DNA from: Haliclystus octoradiatus
Taxonomy: Eukaryota > Cnidaria > Staurozoa > Stauromedusae > Haliclystidae
Direction of reading: 5' to 3'
Assembly (NCBI GenBank): GCA_916610825.1
Contig: OU744446.1
Coordinates: 11,466,538-11,530,537 of the forward strand
Length of the DNA stretch: 64,000 nucleotides
Shown here: positions 47,058-59,761 of the stretch, piece by piece
Layout: the number at the start of each line of letters is the position of its first letter
How positions within the stretch are numbered: the first letter of the stretch is position 1
The notes under the pieces: generated by a model
Seen by the model: only the letters and a program-made list of their open reading frames with translations
The model's database searches: none
What the model was told of the DNA's origin: nothing
Program-made: the position numbers and the translations under genes

Positions 47058-48648
47058 CAAAGTTAGTTCAAGGACAATGAGACGTGTTCTATGTGTTTTC
47101 TTTTTTTTAACGTTGTAATATTAAATAATTCTTATATTTGGTTCATATATCTATAAACATGTTACTGTAAATTATGTGTCTTCAAATTTGTTATTTTCAG
47201 CCTATACCATAGGGGGACAGGGGGACTATAACACCCCCATTCGAGGATACCCAGTCGTGGAAAGGCATACTTGAATTTAGGCACACTTGATGGCATTGAC
47301 TGGTGCATATTTTTATTGAAAGTACAGTAAAATCAATAACTTCGCGATGTTTTGCATCGTTATATTCATCCTAAAATGGCTCAAATTTTGACTCAAAATA
47401 TTTATTATGGGGCTATGACATCCCACAGCCTATTTTAAGAGAAGTACTCCCCGGGTACTGACGTACTGACAGCATGACAAGTAAGTCTACTACAGTGTCA
47501 GTTAAACGTAATTGTAACCGGGTAATCGGGTATACTCTTTATAATAAACCGTCTGAAGAGCGTATTTACGCGATCGTATTTACTTATTACGTATTACGCG
47601 ATTTACGTATTAAACTTGTGATCTTTGATCTATTAATTTATACTGGGAAGCATTTACACGGAATAACATAATTAAGTTGATCAAATCGTTCTTCAAATAT
47701 CTATCTGGAAAGCATATTTTTGTAAAATTATAGTGTTATTTATAAATCATTCTTATTCAAGTCCTGAATAAATGATGATGATGATGATGATATTGCTCTG
47801 CTTTCAGCATTTTGATGTTTTGCCCATGCATTTTATTTACTAACAAATAAACATTCAATCGAGAATCAATCCTGAATGAATGAAATCAGCCACAGCTTTT
47901 AATTGAGATACATACATTTAATTTATCTGAAGCATACAGAGCACTTTCGCTGATACTTATTTTATTTTATTTTATTTTCGCTGTTTTTATTTTGCAGAGC
48001 ACTTTCGATCATATTTATTCATTAATGATTTTTATGAATAAACTCGTTCCCTTGTTGCTGTGCCTCGTTGTGAATTTCAAGGCAGAAAAGTGTGAACGTT
48101 GAACTTTAGAAATTTGAGGTGTGAACGTTGAAGTTTGGCCCGCCGTCAAGACTACCGTCTCGTTTTGGACTTTTTTAGAAGAAGGTGCGAACGTTGAACA
48201 TTGAAGTTTAACGTTCGCAGTTTGAAACTTTGTCACTTCTAAGCATGGTTGCTATTGTCCCGTCACAGCGTGGGTTAGTCATCGGTTTAGACGCCTATCA
48301 GAAATTCCCAGTTTGTTATTGACTCAACACGACAAAATCAACTCTTAAATTTCTTTAACAAGTAAAGAATTGGATTGCATTTAGCCATATAAATTGGCCA
48401 AGCTGTGTTTATTATGCCCAATGTCTTATTTCTATCTTCTTTTTGCCTTTTTCTAAAAGTCACGATCGGTCACCCTTTTAGACATACGTGACCGGTCACG
48501 GTCACGGTCACCCTTTTAGGCAGTCCCATCATTTCATTGATCAAAAGTAAAACTAGAAACAAGCAAGAACCACGCTGCTTTCCAAACCAAACTTTGCAAT
48601 TTAATTACTTCGACCATTGTTTCATATTCACTTGTTCGACATTTCAAT

Positions 48649-51600
48649 ATGGAGACTCTGACGAAATGGAAATATTTAAAAGCGCACCATTTTAAAGGAT
48701 TTGATAACTACAAGGTCAGTTTCAAAATTCGTTTAGAGTCAGGCGTTAATCACTTATATATCCCTCATAAGTATGACAGTATTTATCAGTATTTCCGGAG
48801 TTGTTGAAAATCAAAACAATGTGCGATGCCTGGTCCTTATTAATGTATGGCAAAATTATGATTAAGGACCTTTTGAATATAAATAAATTGTTAATTAATG
48901 TGCAAACTGCATATCATTAATTTTGGTCTGTTTAATTTATAATAAAATTACTATCTTTTTTATCGCGTGTCAATTTATAATAGTTTGACTTTACACACAA
49001 AAACAAGATAACCTTTTGAAAATATAATGCAGCGTCGCAACGCCCAATCTTGCGGTCAAATCAGCTACTGTAATTGCTGACACATGTGACCTTGCGAAGT
49101 TGTGTGTGTCCTTGTCCTATAGCCTAGATATATATATAAAGTCCGAAAACTGGAAGAATCAGAAAAGGATACATTTCTCTCTTCGATAATTGGTTTATAC
49201 AATATCCTATTTTGTTTGATCTCCAATTTTTTAGGCCAATACAGACTGTAGAGTTTTTAATTTGTGCAACTGAGCTATATTACTAATAATATATGCCTAG
49301 AATATCACGAGACTGGAAGCTCCGTTTTTGTTTGTTTTTTCCTCCTTCTGTGGCTGTGTCTAGTTGAAAGCGTAGCATCAACGGACTGAAAACTTTACAG
49401 TCTAGAGGCTAAAGAAAGTTGGGTTTTCGCTTACTTTGATGTTGGCCTCTAGTCTTTTAAATCTTATGTTAGACTTATAATAGACCTATATTTGTTATGC
49501 AACCTTGTGATTGCATGTAATTTTATTTCGACCTATGGTAGGCCTATGTATGTATTGCTATTATTTCCATCTCATGTATTATTCACTATTCACAATTAAG
49601 GCCGGACACCTTTGATGATAGATTGGGATACAATCTGACATGTGCTGAAATGTGTATCACATGTCACAGCTGTTGTCTTCACTACAACATTGATATATAG
49701 GCCTAGGTGTCCTTGTACAGATGTTGGTGTGATTTAATGGTCAATATATGATCTTATACAGCATGGATTAAGGTCTTAAGTAATAGTTTCTCTGGCCAAA
49801 ACTATCCCACGCCATGGGAAATAAACAGTAATTTGCATTAAATATTACACTTGTACACTTTTAGGCCTACACTTAATTTCTAGAGCTATAATAGGTCTAT
49901 ATACTTAATGTGTTGCTTTAGCTGCCCGGGAACGCGGATTCACCCATTACTTTCTCTGGGGGAACGGCGTCCCCTCACTATTTCTATTTGAAGTGAAGTT
50001 TTATGTTTGTTTTCTTGTTCCGAGTGACAATATCATCGATATTATCAATATAGGCCTTCTGTAGATATTGTCATATTTGAAACTATGAGCTTTGTAAATA
50101 AATTAATTTTAATTCAAGGAAATAACGTAATCTTTTTATGTTTTTCCAATACATTATACTGTATTGGTTCCTTAAAATGCACTACAGAGCTCTTTAGACA
50201 TTTTGATTGTGCAAATTTTTTCATTGGGGGCTGCCCCTGGGCTCCCTAAAAAATGCCTTTTGCCCCTACAGGAATTACAAACCGTCCCCCCATTATTTTA
50301 TTTCACAAAACATCACTGTTAACTTAACAATATGCTTAAGCGGTTACGTAATCATAAACATTTCACAAATTAGCTAACTGGCAGTTTGATGAGCAATATT
50401 TAGTTTGCATTTGCAATATTATACAGTAATTTAAATATTAAGGAATTCAACATTTAATTTTAGAGTAATTTGAGATCTTTTCTACGTGTAAAATAATCTT
50501 ATCCTAGCACATGTGTTATTTACACAATGACGATGAAACGAAATCACACGGTGACACTCAGGATCTGACAATAGTGGGGATAGATCCTGGGAATCTGGTA
50601 TACTTATCCTGGAAGGTTATATATATATATATTGTATATAAATGTGACTTTATTTGGTAGCATATCATACTAGGCTACCATCATATAAAAACAAAAGGCA
50701 GACAAAGGCAAAAATAGTATGCATTTACATATAAGTATAGAAGTAGTGTAGATAGGAATATGAAATATAATTTGGAGTATGTAATTAATTAAGGTGAATA
50801 AACGGCTAGTTTAGTATAATATCGTTATCAAGACAATTACAATGTAGGCCAAGAGCTAATGTCTTCCCTGTTGAGATGCATTTTGATTGATTTTAGCCGT
50901 GTAGCAGATATTCCACATTTTACTACAGCATTAAAAACATTTATTATTGTATACGTCTGTTATTTAAATTAACCCGCCAGCCAGGGTTCAACAAATTATT
51001 TTTTTTTCCAGAAACCTGAATATTTTATTTAAAAACCTGTAGGAAACTGTACACCTGATTTATGTCCTTATATAATTACTGTTTATCATTTCTCTAATTT
51101 GAGGAGAAAAGGAAATATCATCAATTTTCTTCAGAATCTTGGGTATTCTTTAAGAAACCTAGTTGCCATGTTGCTGGGTTTCGCCGGACCCTGCCAGCAG
51201 CGTGGATGGCTTGTGGCTCATTGCTTGTAAACATGTATTCACTATTTGTTGTGTGACTGGCTATAAACTTTAAAACAGAGATAAGTCAGTAACAAATATG
51301 GCATCGCAATGGCGGGAAATGGCTAACCGGGTTCCCACAGAGCCATCTATTTACAAGAGTTGGGACACGCTTTCATGTGCCGCTATCGTCTCTTATTGGA
51401 CAGATGCCATTCACGTGATTTTTTGGACGCCATTTTCGTACTTTTGGCACCAGGTTTCCTGTTTTAAGCGAAGTGCGCGGAAAAATACAACTTTTATCAG
51501 TGAAAACAAACATATGCTTTTAAATTATTAATTGTTGTGTTAATAGACGAAATAGTAATCGAAATAAAATATTGTTTACTATTCCAACTGGGGACAAGAA

Positions 51601-54600
51601 CTAGAAAAAGGTTGCCTTTGACTGCAAAGAATAAGCGTAAGAGAGTAAGAGATGTAGTTCATACTCCACAAACTCCTTGTCCATTTAGCAATTCCAATAG
51701 CATTGATCTGATTTACTTTTGAGCAACATGCTGATGAGATCGATAATAAAGTAATAAAGTATACATTGAAGTAGATTTTATTCTTATTTTGAGAGTCCAG
51801 CAAATAAATATGGAGAAAGACAACTAATACATGGTTATATTACTCTTGTTAAACGATCGCAAACCATTTCACACAGTTCCAAAATGGCTGAAAAAAACAC
51901 GACTTTCTCTTGCACATGCGCACTGCTGTTAAAAACGTGCTCGGGTCCAAGCCAAAAAACAAAAATGGCATGAGTGTCCCAACTCTTGTAAATAGATGGC
52001 TCTGGGTTCCAAGACTTGATACCCGGGACCTGTTTGGGTCGCATAATTTTGCAAAAAAAAATTTTTTTTTCAAAAAAAAATTTTTGTACGCCTTATGTTT
52101 CATTAAAAGTTGTTTCTGGAAGTCTTTTTTGCGAATACATTATTTATATTGATATTAAAAATTTGATAGAAGGCGGTGAAAAAACGTACGCAACATAAAT
52201 TGTAAACAACATCGTTTCATTCGATTAACACCATTCAATTTTTATTGCTTGAAAACAATAGCGAATGTGCGGCCATAACTACACGGTCAAATATCATGCT
52301 TCTTTTGCTTGAGATCCTGCTTCCATCGATGTGCCATAATTTGATAAATGGTTTGTTATTGTAGAAGAAGTGTCTTTATATGATATTGTTCTGCGCAACA
52401 GCAATTCATTTGATTGTATTCACTATTTATTTTTAAAAGAATTTGTGAGCTAGATGAGAAGAATGATGAGGAGACAAGAGGAATGATGTTAGTAGGCCTA
52501 TTCACATAGTAGGCTTACAGTATTTGCCATTATAACATTTTGTTTTCTATTTTGAAATAGTATCGAGCAATTGACACAAATCCATTATCTGTTTACATCA
52601 TGCACCCAGTATGGAATGCCACAGTCGAGGTAAGCCTATTTTTAAACTAATCAGGCCTATTTATAGTAGGCCTATAGCTAGGTATACTCTTACAGTTGTA
52701 CTGTAGGATTTTATCCAGAAGCATTTTAATCACAAAGCTGCCCTCTGGATCGAGAGAACCCTACCTGATCTTATCAAAGGATTGCTAAATCCCGTTCCTC
52801 TTTCTTTTTTTATACAAATATTTTTTTGGAAATCTCGCTTTTATATCAAGTGAATGTATTTCTCATCCTTGGACACATTCTCGTCAATTTGAAGACACTT
52901 TCAAGGTTGTAAACTGTTTTCGAAGCATGTTTTATGCCTGAATGCCTTTATTGAAGCCAACCAAGTGCTCATACCAGGAATGGAACTCAAGACTCTGCAT
53001 ATGCGGATTATGGGCTAAGGTCCTAACCACTGTGACTGACGACTGTTGTTTGTTATACACTATATAAAATAGATAATCATAACGAAATAATATTTCATAG
53101 ATACTGTATAATATTAATAAGTTTCTTAGTTTTTGTTTGCTTTTATATCAAACATCATACTCTTGTATAATCATTATAAAATTTAGCATGTTATTTTTTT
53201 AATATATTTACTATATTCCTTTTTAACTTGTAATACGCATTCACATGCTGCTTCGTTGATTCATATACCTCATTAAATTACATTAATGTAAATGTTGTAC
53301 AGTTTATTTATTTAATATGTCTTTTACAGTGCTTTCCTGTTTGGATTGCACCCAACTTGATGACATTTGCTGGATGGTTATTAACATTATCGAACATTAT
53401 TCTTATATCATATTTCGATTGGGATGTATCTGGCTCTGCCAAGGCTGATATTTCTGTTTCAAATTCATCAATTCCTGGTTGGGTTTGGATATACTGTGGC
53501 ATTTCTCAGTTTTGGTCATATATGTTGGATGGCATGGATGGCAAACAAGCAAGACGCATCAAGATGAGGTACTGTAGATTCGACGTGCATCACTATTGCT
53601 ATCTAGTAGGCCTGCAGTTCATAATTTCATCTTTTGTGTAATAATTTTTTTCAGCTATAAACAGGGTAGGCCTACAATAAATAAATTTACTTTGCGAAGT
53701 CTGTTGAATTGGTTACCGAATCAATCACATAATTATGCTTTTTCTTAAGATACCATCATAATTGTTTTGATCAAATTGGAAATTCTCAATTGTCATAACA
53801 ACTTTAAACTGCAAGATTGATTGCGTTTTTCAGCCTGTTTTTGTTCTGTGTTGATATGGCGATTTGGCGACACAATCGATCAAATCTATTTTGTTAGATT
53901 GCACTATATGTATTGGCTGTTTTAAATATTCTCTTCTTTCCCCTCTGCTATATTTTAGTTCTCCTCTTGGTGAATTATTTGATCATGGTCTTGATAGTTC
54001 AGCATCATGGATGATGCCGGTCACTTGCATTTCAGTTGTTGGTATTGGTGATAATGGTATTACAGAATGGGGATTCTTTGTTCTTGTAATTTCAATAATG
54101 TCCGTCTTCTATTTATCACATTGGGAAAAGTACAATACGTCTGTTTTGTTTCTACCCTGGCTATATGATATTAGTCAAGTGGTAAGTACGTCATCACTAT
54201 TTTCTATTTCTTTTACATTGTTTATTTAGTTTCAATCATAAGCTACATACACAAGATAGAATGTACCGCAGAGCCATTTATTTACAAGAGTTGTGACACT
54301 CTTTCATATGCTGCTCTTATTTCCAATTGGACAGATACCAGTTACATGATTTTATGGGTGTCATTTTGTTTCGTCAAGCCCATGCTTGCAAATTTTGAAC
54401 GAAACCCGCAAAAATAGTTTTAGTACTGAATTCTGATCATTGATTCGAAAAACATTTTTTCAAAAGAAAAATCTCATTTTAAATGGAACGGAAATGGGGA
54501 TTTTTAAGCCTCAAAAGTTGCGTGTCCTAACCCTTGTAGATAGATAGCTCTGATGGTGTACCCAGAGTGTACCAGCTGGGGAACACTCTGGGTACATCAA

Positions 54601-57600
54601 AAGGTCCTACCTTATGGAATCCTAGAACCTACCAATTCAATATTTATTTCTTAATTTTTTTTGTTGAAGTTTGGTCTATAAATCACAAGAATGTCAATTT
54701 TCTGCTGAATTTGCTCTTGCCTTCTGGAATCTAGAATCCCGACTTTTCTCAGACCCAAGGGACACTGTAACATTAAGGGTTTACATAGATATATAATCGT
54801 GAACATAACCGATATTAATTTAGGCAGTTTAGGTTCCAACATATTTTAATTTATTTGCTTGATTGTAATTTATTTTTCATATTCACATGGCGCTATTTTG
54901 AAAGTAGGATAATCTGCTTCTGGTTACTATCTGAATTTTTGTTGCATTTTTATTTCAACAGTTTTTGGTGTTTGTTTTTATTGCGACATACTTTGTTCAT
55001 CCCATTACATGGAAAACTATTGTGTTTGCTGATATAACTGTCTATAGTGGTGCTCTGTTGTTGATTAACTGTAAGTGTAATTGTATTAGTAATTCAGACG
55101 GGATCACCCTATCAACAGTGCCGAATTACCCCATGGGCTGACTATTAAATGGCAACCATAGACTGCCGCTATGTTATATAAACCCTGTATAATTGAGATG
55201 AAACTTTTTGTCTTTGCAATTTTTCGGAAGATGTTACTAGGTGTTACGAGATTATACTTTATGCCTTTCAATGTCTACCTATACCAGGTTTCTTGTGAAA
55301 ATCTAATTTATGAGCTCATGAACATTTCATGAACAGTTCATGAACTAGAATTTAATGAGCGTAAAATTTCTAAATTTCATAAACACTTGGACTTTGCTTT
55401 TCATCAAATTGTTCATGAACAACTCATGAACTCATGAAGTTTTTTGCAAGGGTAAGGGTAGCTAGCTATTGTCTAGCCAACATAAGAAGGAAAAGATCTC
55501 TGAACTGAAGGTCTGAACTTAAAAGAGTAAAGATTAATTTGGATTTGTATAGATAACTAATCTTAGTGCAAACATTTTTATCTTTGAAGCTAATTCGTAT
55601 AGCTTTCAAGGGAGATAATTTAATTCCTTTTTGTTGAGGGTGTGACAGAAATTTTGATAAACCGTCCTACTATTTACACCTCTATTGGATTACTCTCCCA
55701 GATCACCTAGGATTTATTCCCTCATTTATATAGTAATGTAGCATATTTTCTTGTAGTTAAGTTTCTTTTGTTTATGATTTTTCGTTTCTTTAAATTTTAG
55801 TATCGGTTATAGCCGGATCATTCCCATTGTCTTGTTATAATATCTACAAGTAAGTCTTCAAAATATAATATCTAATATTTTTAGGACTTTCAACCTTACC
55901 TCTGACAGCTCACTGTTTGATTTGTATTGATTTTATTTGACTTTTTGTTAGAGGCCGACGAGATCATTCTGAATGGTGTCGTCCAGTTATTGAAGGCCTT
56001 ACTCCTCTGCTGACGATTGGGGTAGCTTTGCTTGTATTTATTGCATGGGCGTTAGTTTCACCTGAGAACATCCTGCAGCAACAACCTAGAATATTTATCT
56101 CAGCTGTTGGCAATGTTTATGCTTATATTACGGTAATTATCATTAATTTTGTTTGTGTTCATGTAGTCAGGGTCCAACAAAAATGGGGATCCTGGGATCC
56201 TAGATTCCGGAAGGCAATACGGTACCAAAAATTTAGAAGAAAAGTTGCTTTTGTTGGCCAAACCTCAGCAAGAAATTTAGAGGAAAGAAATGTTAAAATG
56301 TTGTAGGATTTAAAAACGCTAAAGCATTTGTCAGACATTGCATGTAGTTTTCATTGTATGGTTAGGCTAACCTACTCAAAATGGCCAAAGTGTGTGTTTA
56401 TAGGCATATTCACAATGCAATGTTTGATGCAACCAAATCATTAAACATAGTTATTGTTGCTAATTGGTTGCTGTCTATGCCTTATTGTCTGTTGAAGAAT
56501 ATTGTAAAACCACAACTTTTGACTCAGTCCCAAAATTTCAACAAAAATGAAACAAAATTTATATGTTGTTTTGTAAGTAAAGGAATACCCTTTGTGTTTG
56601 TATCTATCTAGAGTAGATAACCTGTGCTTACTGCTCCAATGGACTATTCTAGCTATATTCGTTTATTTTCTAGTATCTTGCAATATGTACTGACAAGCAG
56701 TTATTTTCCTTCAGCTAATCTCATTAAATTCCATTCCATTATGGCTTTTAACTATATTTTTTTCAGTGTCGTCTTATTGTTTCTCAAATGTCTGGTACAA
56801 AATGTGACAGAATCAATTGGTTGACATTCCCGTTACTGATATCAATTGCTTGTGGTTTACTTGGCATTGTCAGTGAATCAACTGCACTTTTCGTTTTCTT
56901 TGGTGTAGCTGTTGCAGCTAACGTACACTATTGCGTATGCGTGGTATGTTGCAGATTATTTCTACTTCCATAAATGTAGTATAGCTATACATAATTAAAA
57001 TAATTTATTAATTTCCCTATCGTCTGTTGGCGATTTGTTTAATAATTTCAAAAAAGAAGAATACATTATAGTCCCGTTGGTATTTGTATAATTTTTGATG
57101 GGTCAGTGGTGCTGTGCCATAATGCCATTTGTTATATACATTTGGAAGTTGACCTAAACTTTCTCGGTTATAGTAAATTTGAATTGCGGGTTGTGTAAAA
57201 GGAGTTAAAATTTCAGAACTTTCTCGTACAAGGTAGCACTTAAAATAATATTTCGGCGTAGTGGAAGCCCCCTCCCCATGTGCTTGTCTATGTTCACATC
57301 GATATATACAGTTGTACTTAGTAATTATCTTTATACATTATTCATATTGTAAACATCTTTATCATCTTTATTTGGTTTATACCCTATTTTGATTGTGAGT
57401 TGCCTCGAATAAAAGCAAGCATGATGCAGTATTTAGGATTGTGTTAATTTAAACCCTCTCTGTAGCAGGTGGTTAAAAATGTTTAAATGCACACACCTTT
57501 TACCTTTAATTAATGCGATGGGAGAAAAGCCAATAGCTTAATGAGCTATATCCATTCTCCGTAGCAAAGATTTTACATGATACCTTTCTACCTAAATATT

Positions 57601-57880
57601 TAATGCCCATTTCAAATAATGATAAACCAATTAGTTGTACCCTATAGCTCCTAGATGCCTTAAATCCAATTCCACAAACTTTCAACCAGAAGGATATTTA
57701 ATGTATTTCTGCATAATGCAAATGCTCAGTAACTAGAAATGTCCATGTGTACTGTTTTTTATATTTTACATGTGTGCTTACTTCTAGGTTGATGCTCTCT
57801 GCGATCATCTTGGAATTCGCTGTTTCAAAGTTACACCTCATGAAAATATTGTACAAAATGGCACTAGCAAATCACAATGA
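48649..57880 (+). CDS. SELENOI: Ethanolaminephosphotransferase, SELENOI/EPT1 type (complete, 9 exons, 401 aa)
   Basis: This enzyme transfers phosphoethanolamine from CDP-ethanolamine to diacylglycerol in ER/Golgi membranes. Exons: 48649-48714, 52561-52629, 53330-53568, 53959-54181, 54962-55070, 55801-55849, 55952-56132, 56767-56943, 57788-57880. All junctions are GT-AG with consistent phase. The CDP-alcohol phosphotransferase signature DGx2ARx8Gx3Dx3D is intact across exons 3/4 (DGKQARRI, then GELFDHGLD). YRAIDTNPLS, SHWEKYNT and LFLPWLYDISQ mark it as EPT1/SELENOI, not choline-specific CEPT1/CHPT1. About ten hydrophobic segments follow. Length is close to human (397 aa). Vertebrate SELENOI has a selenocysteine near its C-terminus; here the frame ends SKSQ-TGA with no other Sec codon, so it is read as a standard protein unless that TGA is recoded. 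It is divergent from ACSS2. Confidence 0.94.
51330..52012. mobile_element. hAT-like non-autonomous element (667 bp) with 31-bp TIRs
   Basis: The element at 51338-52004 starts CAGAGCCATCTATTTACAAG and ends with the inverse; about 31 bp match perfectly. Flanking 8-mers GGTTCCCA (51330-51337) and GGTTCCAA (52005-52012) differ at one base. CAGAG termini with 8-bp duplications fit hAT. It is in SELENOI intron 1. Confidence 0.75.
52046..52086. repeat. A/T homopolymer palindrome
   Basis: Alternating runs of A9, T10, A9 and T5 just right of the hAT-like element. They can fold on themselves. Confidence 0.8.
52905..53040 (-). mobile_element. tRNA-derived SINE
   Basis: The minus strand reads GTCACAGTGGTTAGGACC (A-box-like), then about 35 nt later GAGTTCCATTCCTGG (B-box-like), then a unique body. 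Layout of a tRNA-derived SINE head in SELENOI intron 2; tail not defined. Confidence 0.55.
54269..54552. mobile_element. hAT-like MITE (284 bp), same family as 51338-52004
   Basis: Starts CAGAGCCATTTATTTACAAG and ends with a diverged inverse (TTGTAGATAGATAGCTCTG). Left interior words GCTGCTCTTATTTCCAATTGG parallel the larger copy. Target duplication not clear. It is in SELENOI intron 4. Confidence 0.7.
55288..55452. repeat. TTCATGAA-palindrome dispersed repeat copy
   Basis: CATTTCATGAACAGTTCATG at the left and TTGTTCATGAACAACTCATG at the right, ending GAAGTTTTTTGCAAGGG, the family terminus. Lies in SELENOI intron 5. Confidence 0.65.
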
Positions 57881-59761
57881 AAATTCAAAGTTTTAAATAG
57901 TAAGAACATTATGTTTTAAAAAGTTTTTAATTTATATCAAACTATATATTATCTATTTTTGGTCATATTAACGTTAAAAAGCTCATGCAACAGAGCTTAA
58001 ATAATATAATAATGAATTCTTTGATAATTCCTGCAAATAGACGTTGACTGTATTTCTGTACATATTTTGAAATCTGTTAACAAATCAACAATATTCTGAT
58101 GTAAAATTCTCGCCTATCTCCTTCACTTACCCCCACAAAGAAAACCGATTCCAAAGAGACCCGTATATGTTTGTCTGACGGCATGTAGGTAGGCCATATA
58201 AAACTCACTGATGTACTATAGGCAACAATTTGGAACAATCGCTTAGGATATGCATATAGGGTAAACTTCGTAGACCATGGAAAAACCATATCATTATTCC
58301 AATGATATGTTGAGTTTAGCCTGCGTGGAGACGAGTTACGATTGGCAGGGCCGGGTTGGTTTGTAAGCAGAATTCGACATTGCTTTACGCTCAGAAAAAA
58401 TTGCATTTTCAAATTGAATTAAAATTTTATTTTACGAAAAGAACACTTGAATGAATACTATTATTTTTTATCATAATTTTCATTCAACGGTATTATGATA
58501 AACAGAAAATAAACCAAACTGTTTATAGTATAGACTTTTAATACAGCAAAGGGCCCAAAGGCCTATTTCGGAAAAATGCTTTATAGTCCTCCCGACGTTA
58601 ATCCGAGCCCTGGAGCTGGGTTAGGCCCGTTTATTCATGATTATCGATCATCATCATTTATTTATTGAAAAACCATTTATTCGTTTATTATTCACTGAAG
58701 CTGAAAAGCAATGACATGACTATATGACAGAGGCATTGTGACTGCATTATAACAAGTTCTGACAGACTTATTTAATATTAACACGATCATCATTTCCAAT
58801 TAATTGTTTAGTGAATGAAATTGAAACGTTTTTATATTGTGTGCAATATTGCAATAGCTGAAAGCGACACAATCAACAAATTGTTTACATTGATATATTA
58901 TTTGATTTCAATACTGAACATCATTCCCGACGTCCTGCCAGATTTGCTTTGTAAATGATAAAGGATGAATACTGTACATCCTTTTTAAACTGTATTGGAA
59001 CCAATCAAATTGTTCAGGTATGTTTACATTACAATATATTGCTTTTGAAATTCTGTTGTATAATACCTACGTAAATGTAACAGTGGTATTGTTCAGAAAT
59101 ATGAGTTGCATATTGTACAGATAGAAGCTTAGCTATCGTGCATAATTAGACCTTCATCGTTTGCTCTGATCTCTCGACAAGTCATAATTTCGATATAGCA
59201 TAGCTACAAACGAACGAAAACATTTTGAAAGACAATTGTAAATCCCAACAAAAGGATTCCCTTTATTCTACGAAGGGTGCTAATAAAAACCTAATTGTGC
59301 CCTAAACTAACAGGAGCCCATTATATTTCTGGACGCCGTATAGATATCCTCTCAGTCCCAGTAAAAGCTCCATGTGATGTGTTTCTTCATACTTCAACAC
59401 TGTAAACACCGAATATAGACGAACTATGACAAGATTAAATATAGAATAAGACATGTTGTTAAATAACCACTTAATGGTTTAATAAATAATTTAAAGATGC
59501 TATTATACAATCTATAGAATACACATCGACAACTTTACAAGTATCAAAATGTCTTGGTGTGCTAAAATCAATTTTTCAAATATAATACAATGTCTTTTTA
59601 AATGTACATAATCAGTTAGTAACTATGACTAGAACTTCCCGTGCAATCGATGTATTAAAACAATCATGGAATATTATCTGCAACGAATACATAAAAAAGC
59701 CATGTCTATGATGTCTTCAATGGTATAAATTTCATGGCGTTGTGAATGATGTTCGATTGAA
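57881..59761. other. Convergent intergenic spacer, SELENOI 3' side
   Basis: This lies between the ends of SELENOI (+) and the small membrane-protein gene (-). It will include both 3' UTRs. No clear gene is seen. An isolated TIR-like piece of the TAGCCTGCG family begins at 58317. The rest is AT-rich and shows nothing I can name. Confidence 0.6.
58317..58345. repeat. Solo terminus of the TAGCCTGCG family
   Basis: TAGCCTGCGTGGAGACGAG resembles the Mutator-like family terminus TAGCCTGCGTGCAGAC. No partner terminus was identified. Confidence 0.35.

Larger units (their letters stand above)
43905..48536. mobile_element. Mutator-like DNA transposon (4,614 bp, long TIRs) with 9-bp target duplication
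   Basis: The element occupies 43914-48527. It starts GGGACTGCCTAAAAGGG and ends with the inverse. The left arm (43914 to ~44478) and right arm (~47956-48527) are near-identical inverted copies of about 565-570 bp. The 9-bp direct repeat ATCATTTCA flanks it at 43905-43913 and 48528-48536. Very long TIRs plus a 9-bp duplication are the signature of the Mutator/MULE superfamily. No transposase was found inside; the interior holds a LINE reverse-transcriptase fragment, an Ig-like domain remnant and simple repeats, so it is non-autonomous. It sits between the divergent ACSS2 and SELENOI start codons. Arm similarity suggests a fairly recent insertion. Confidence 0.87.
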
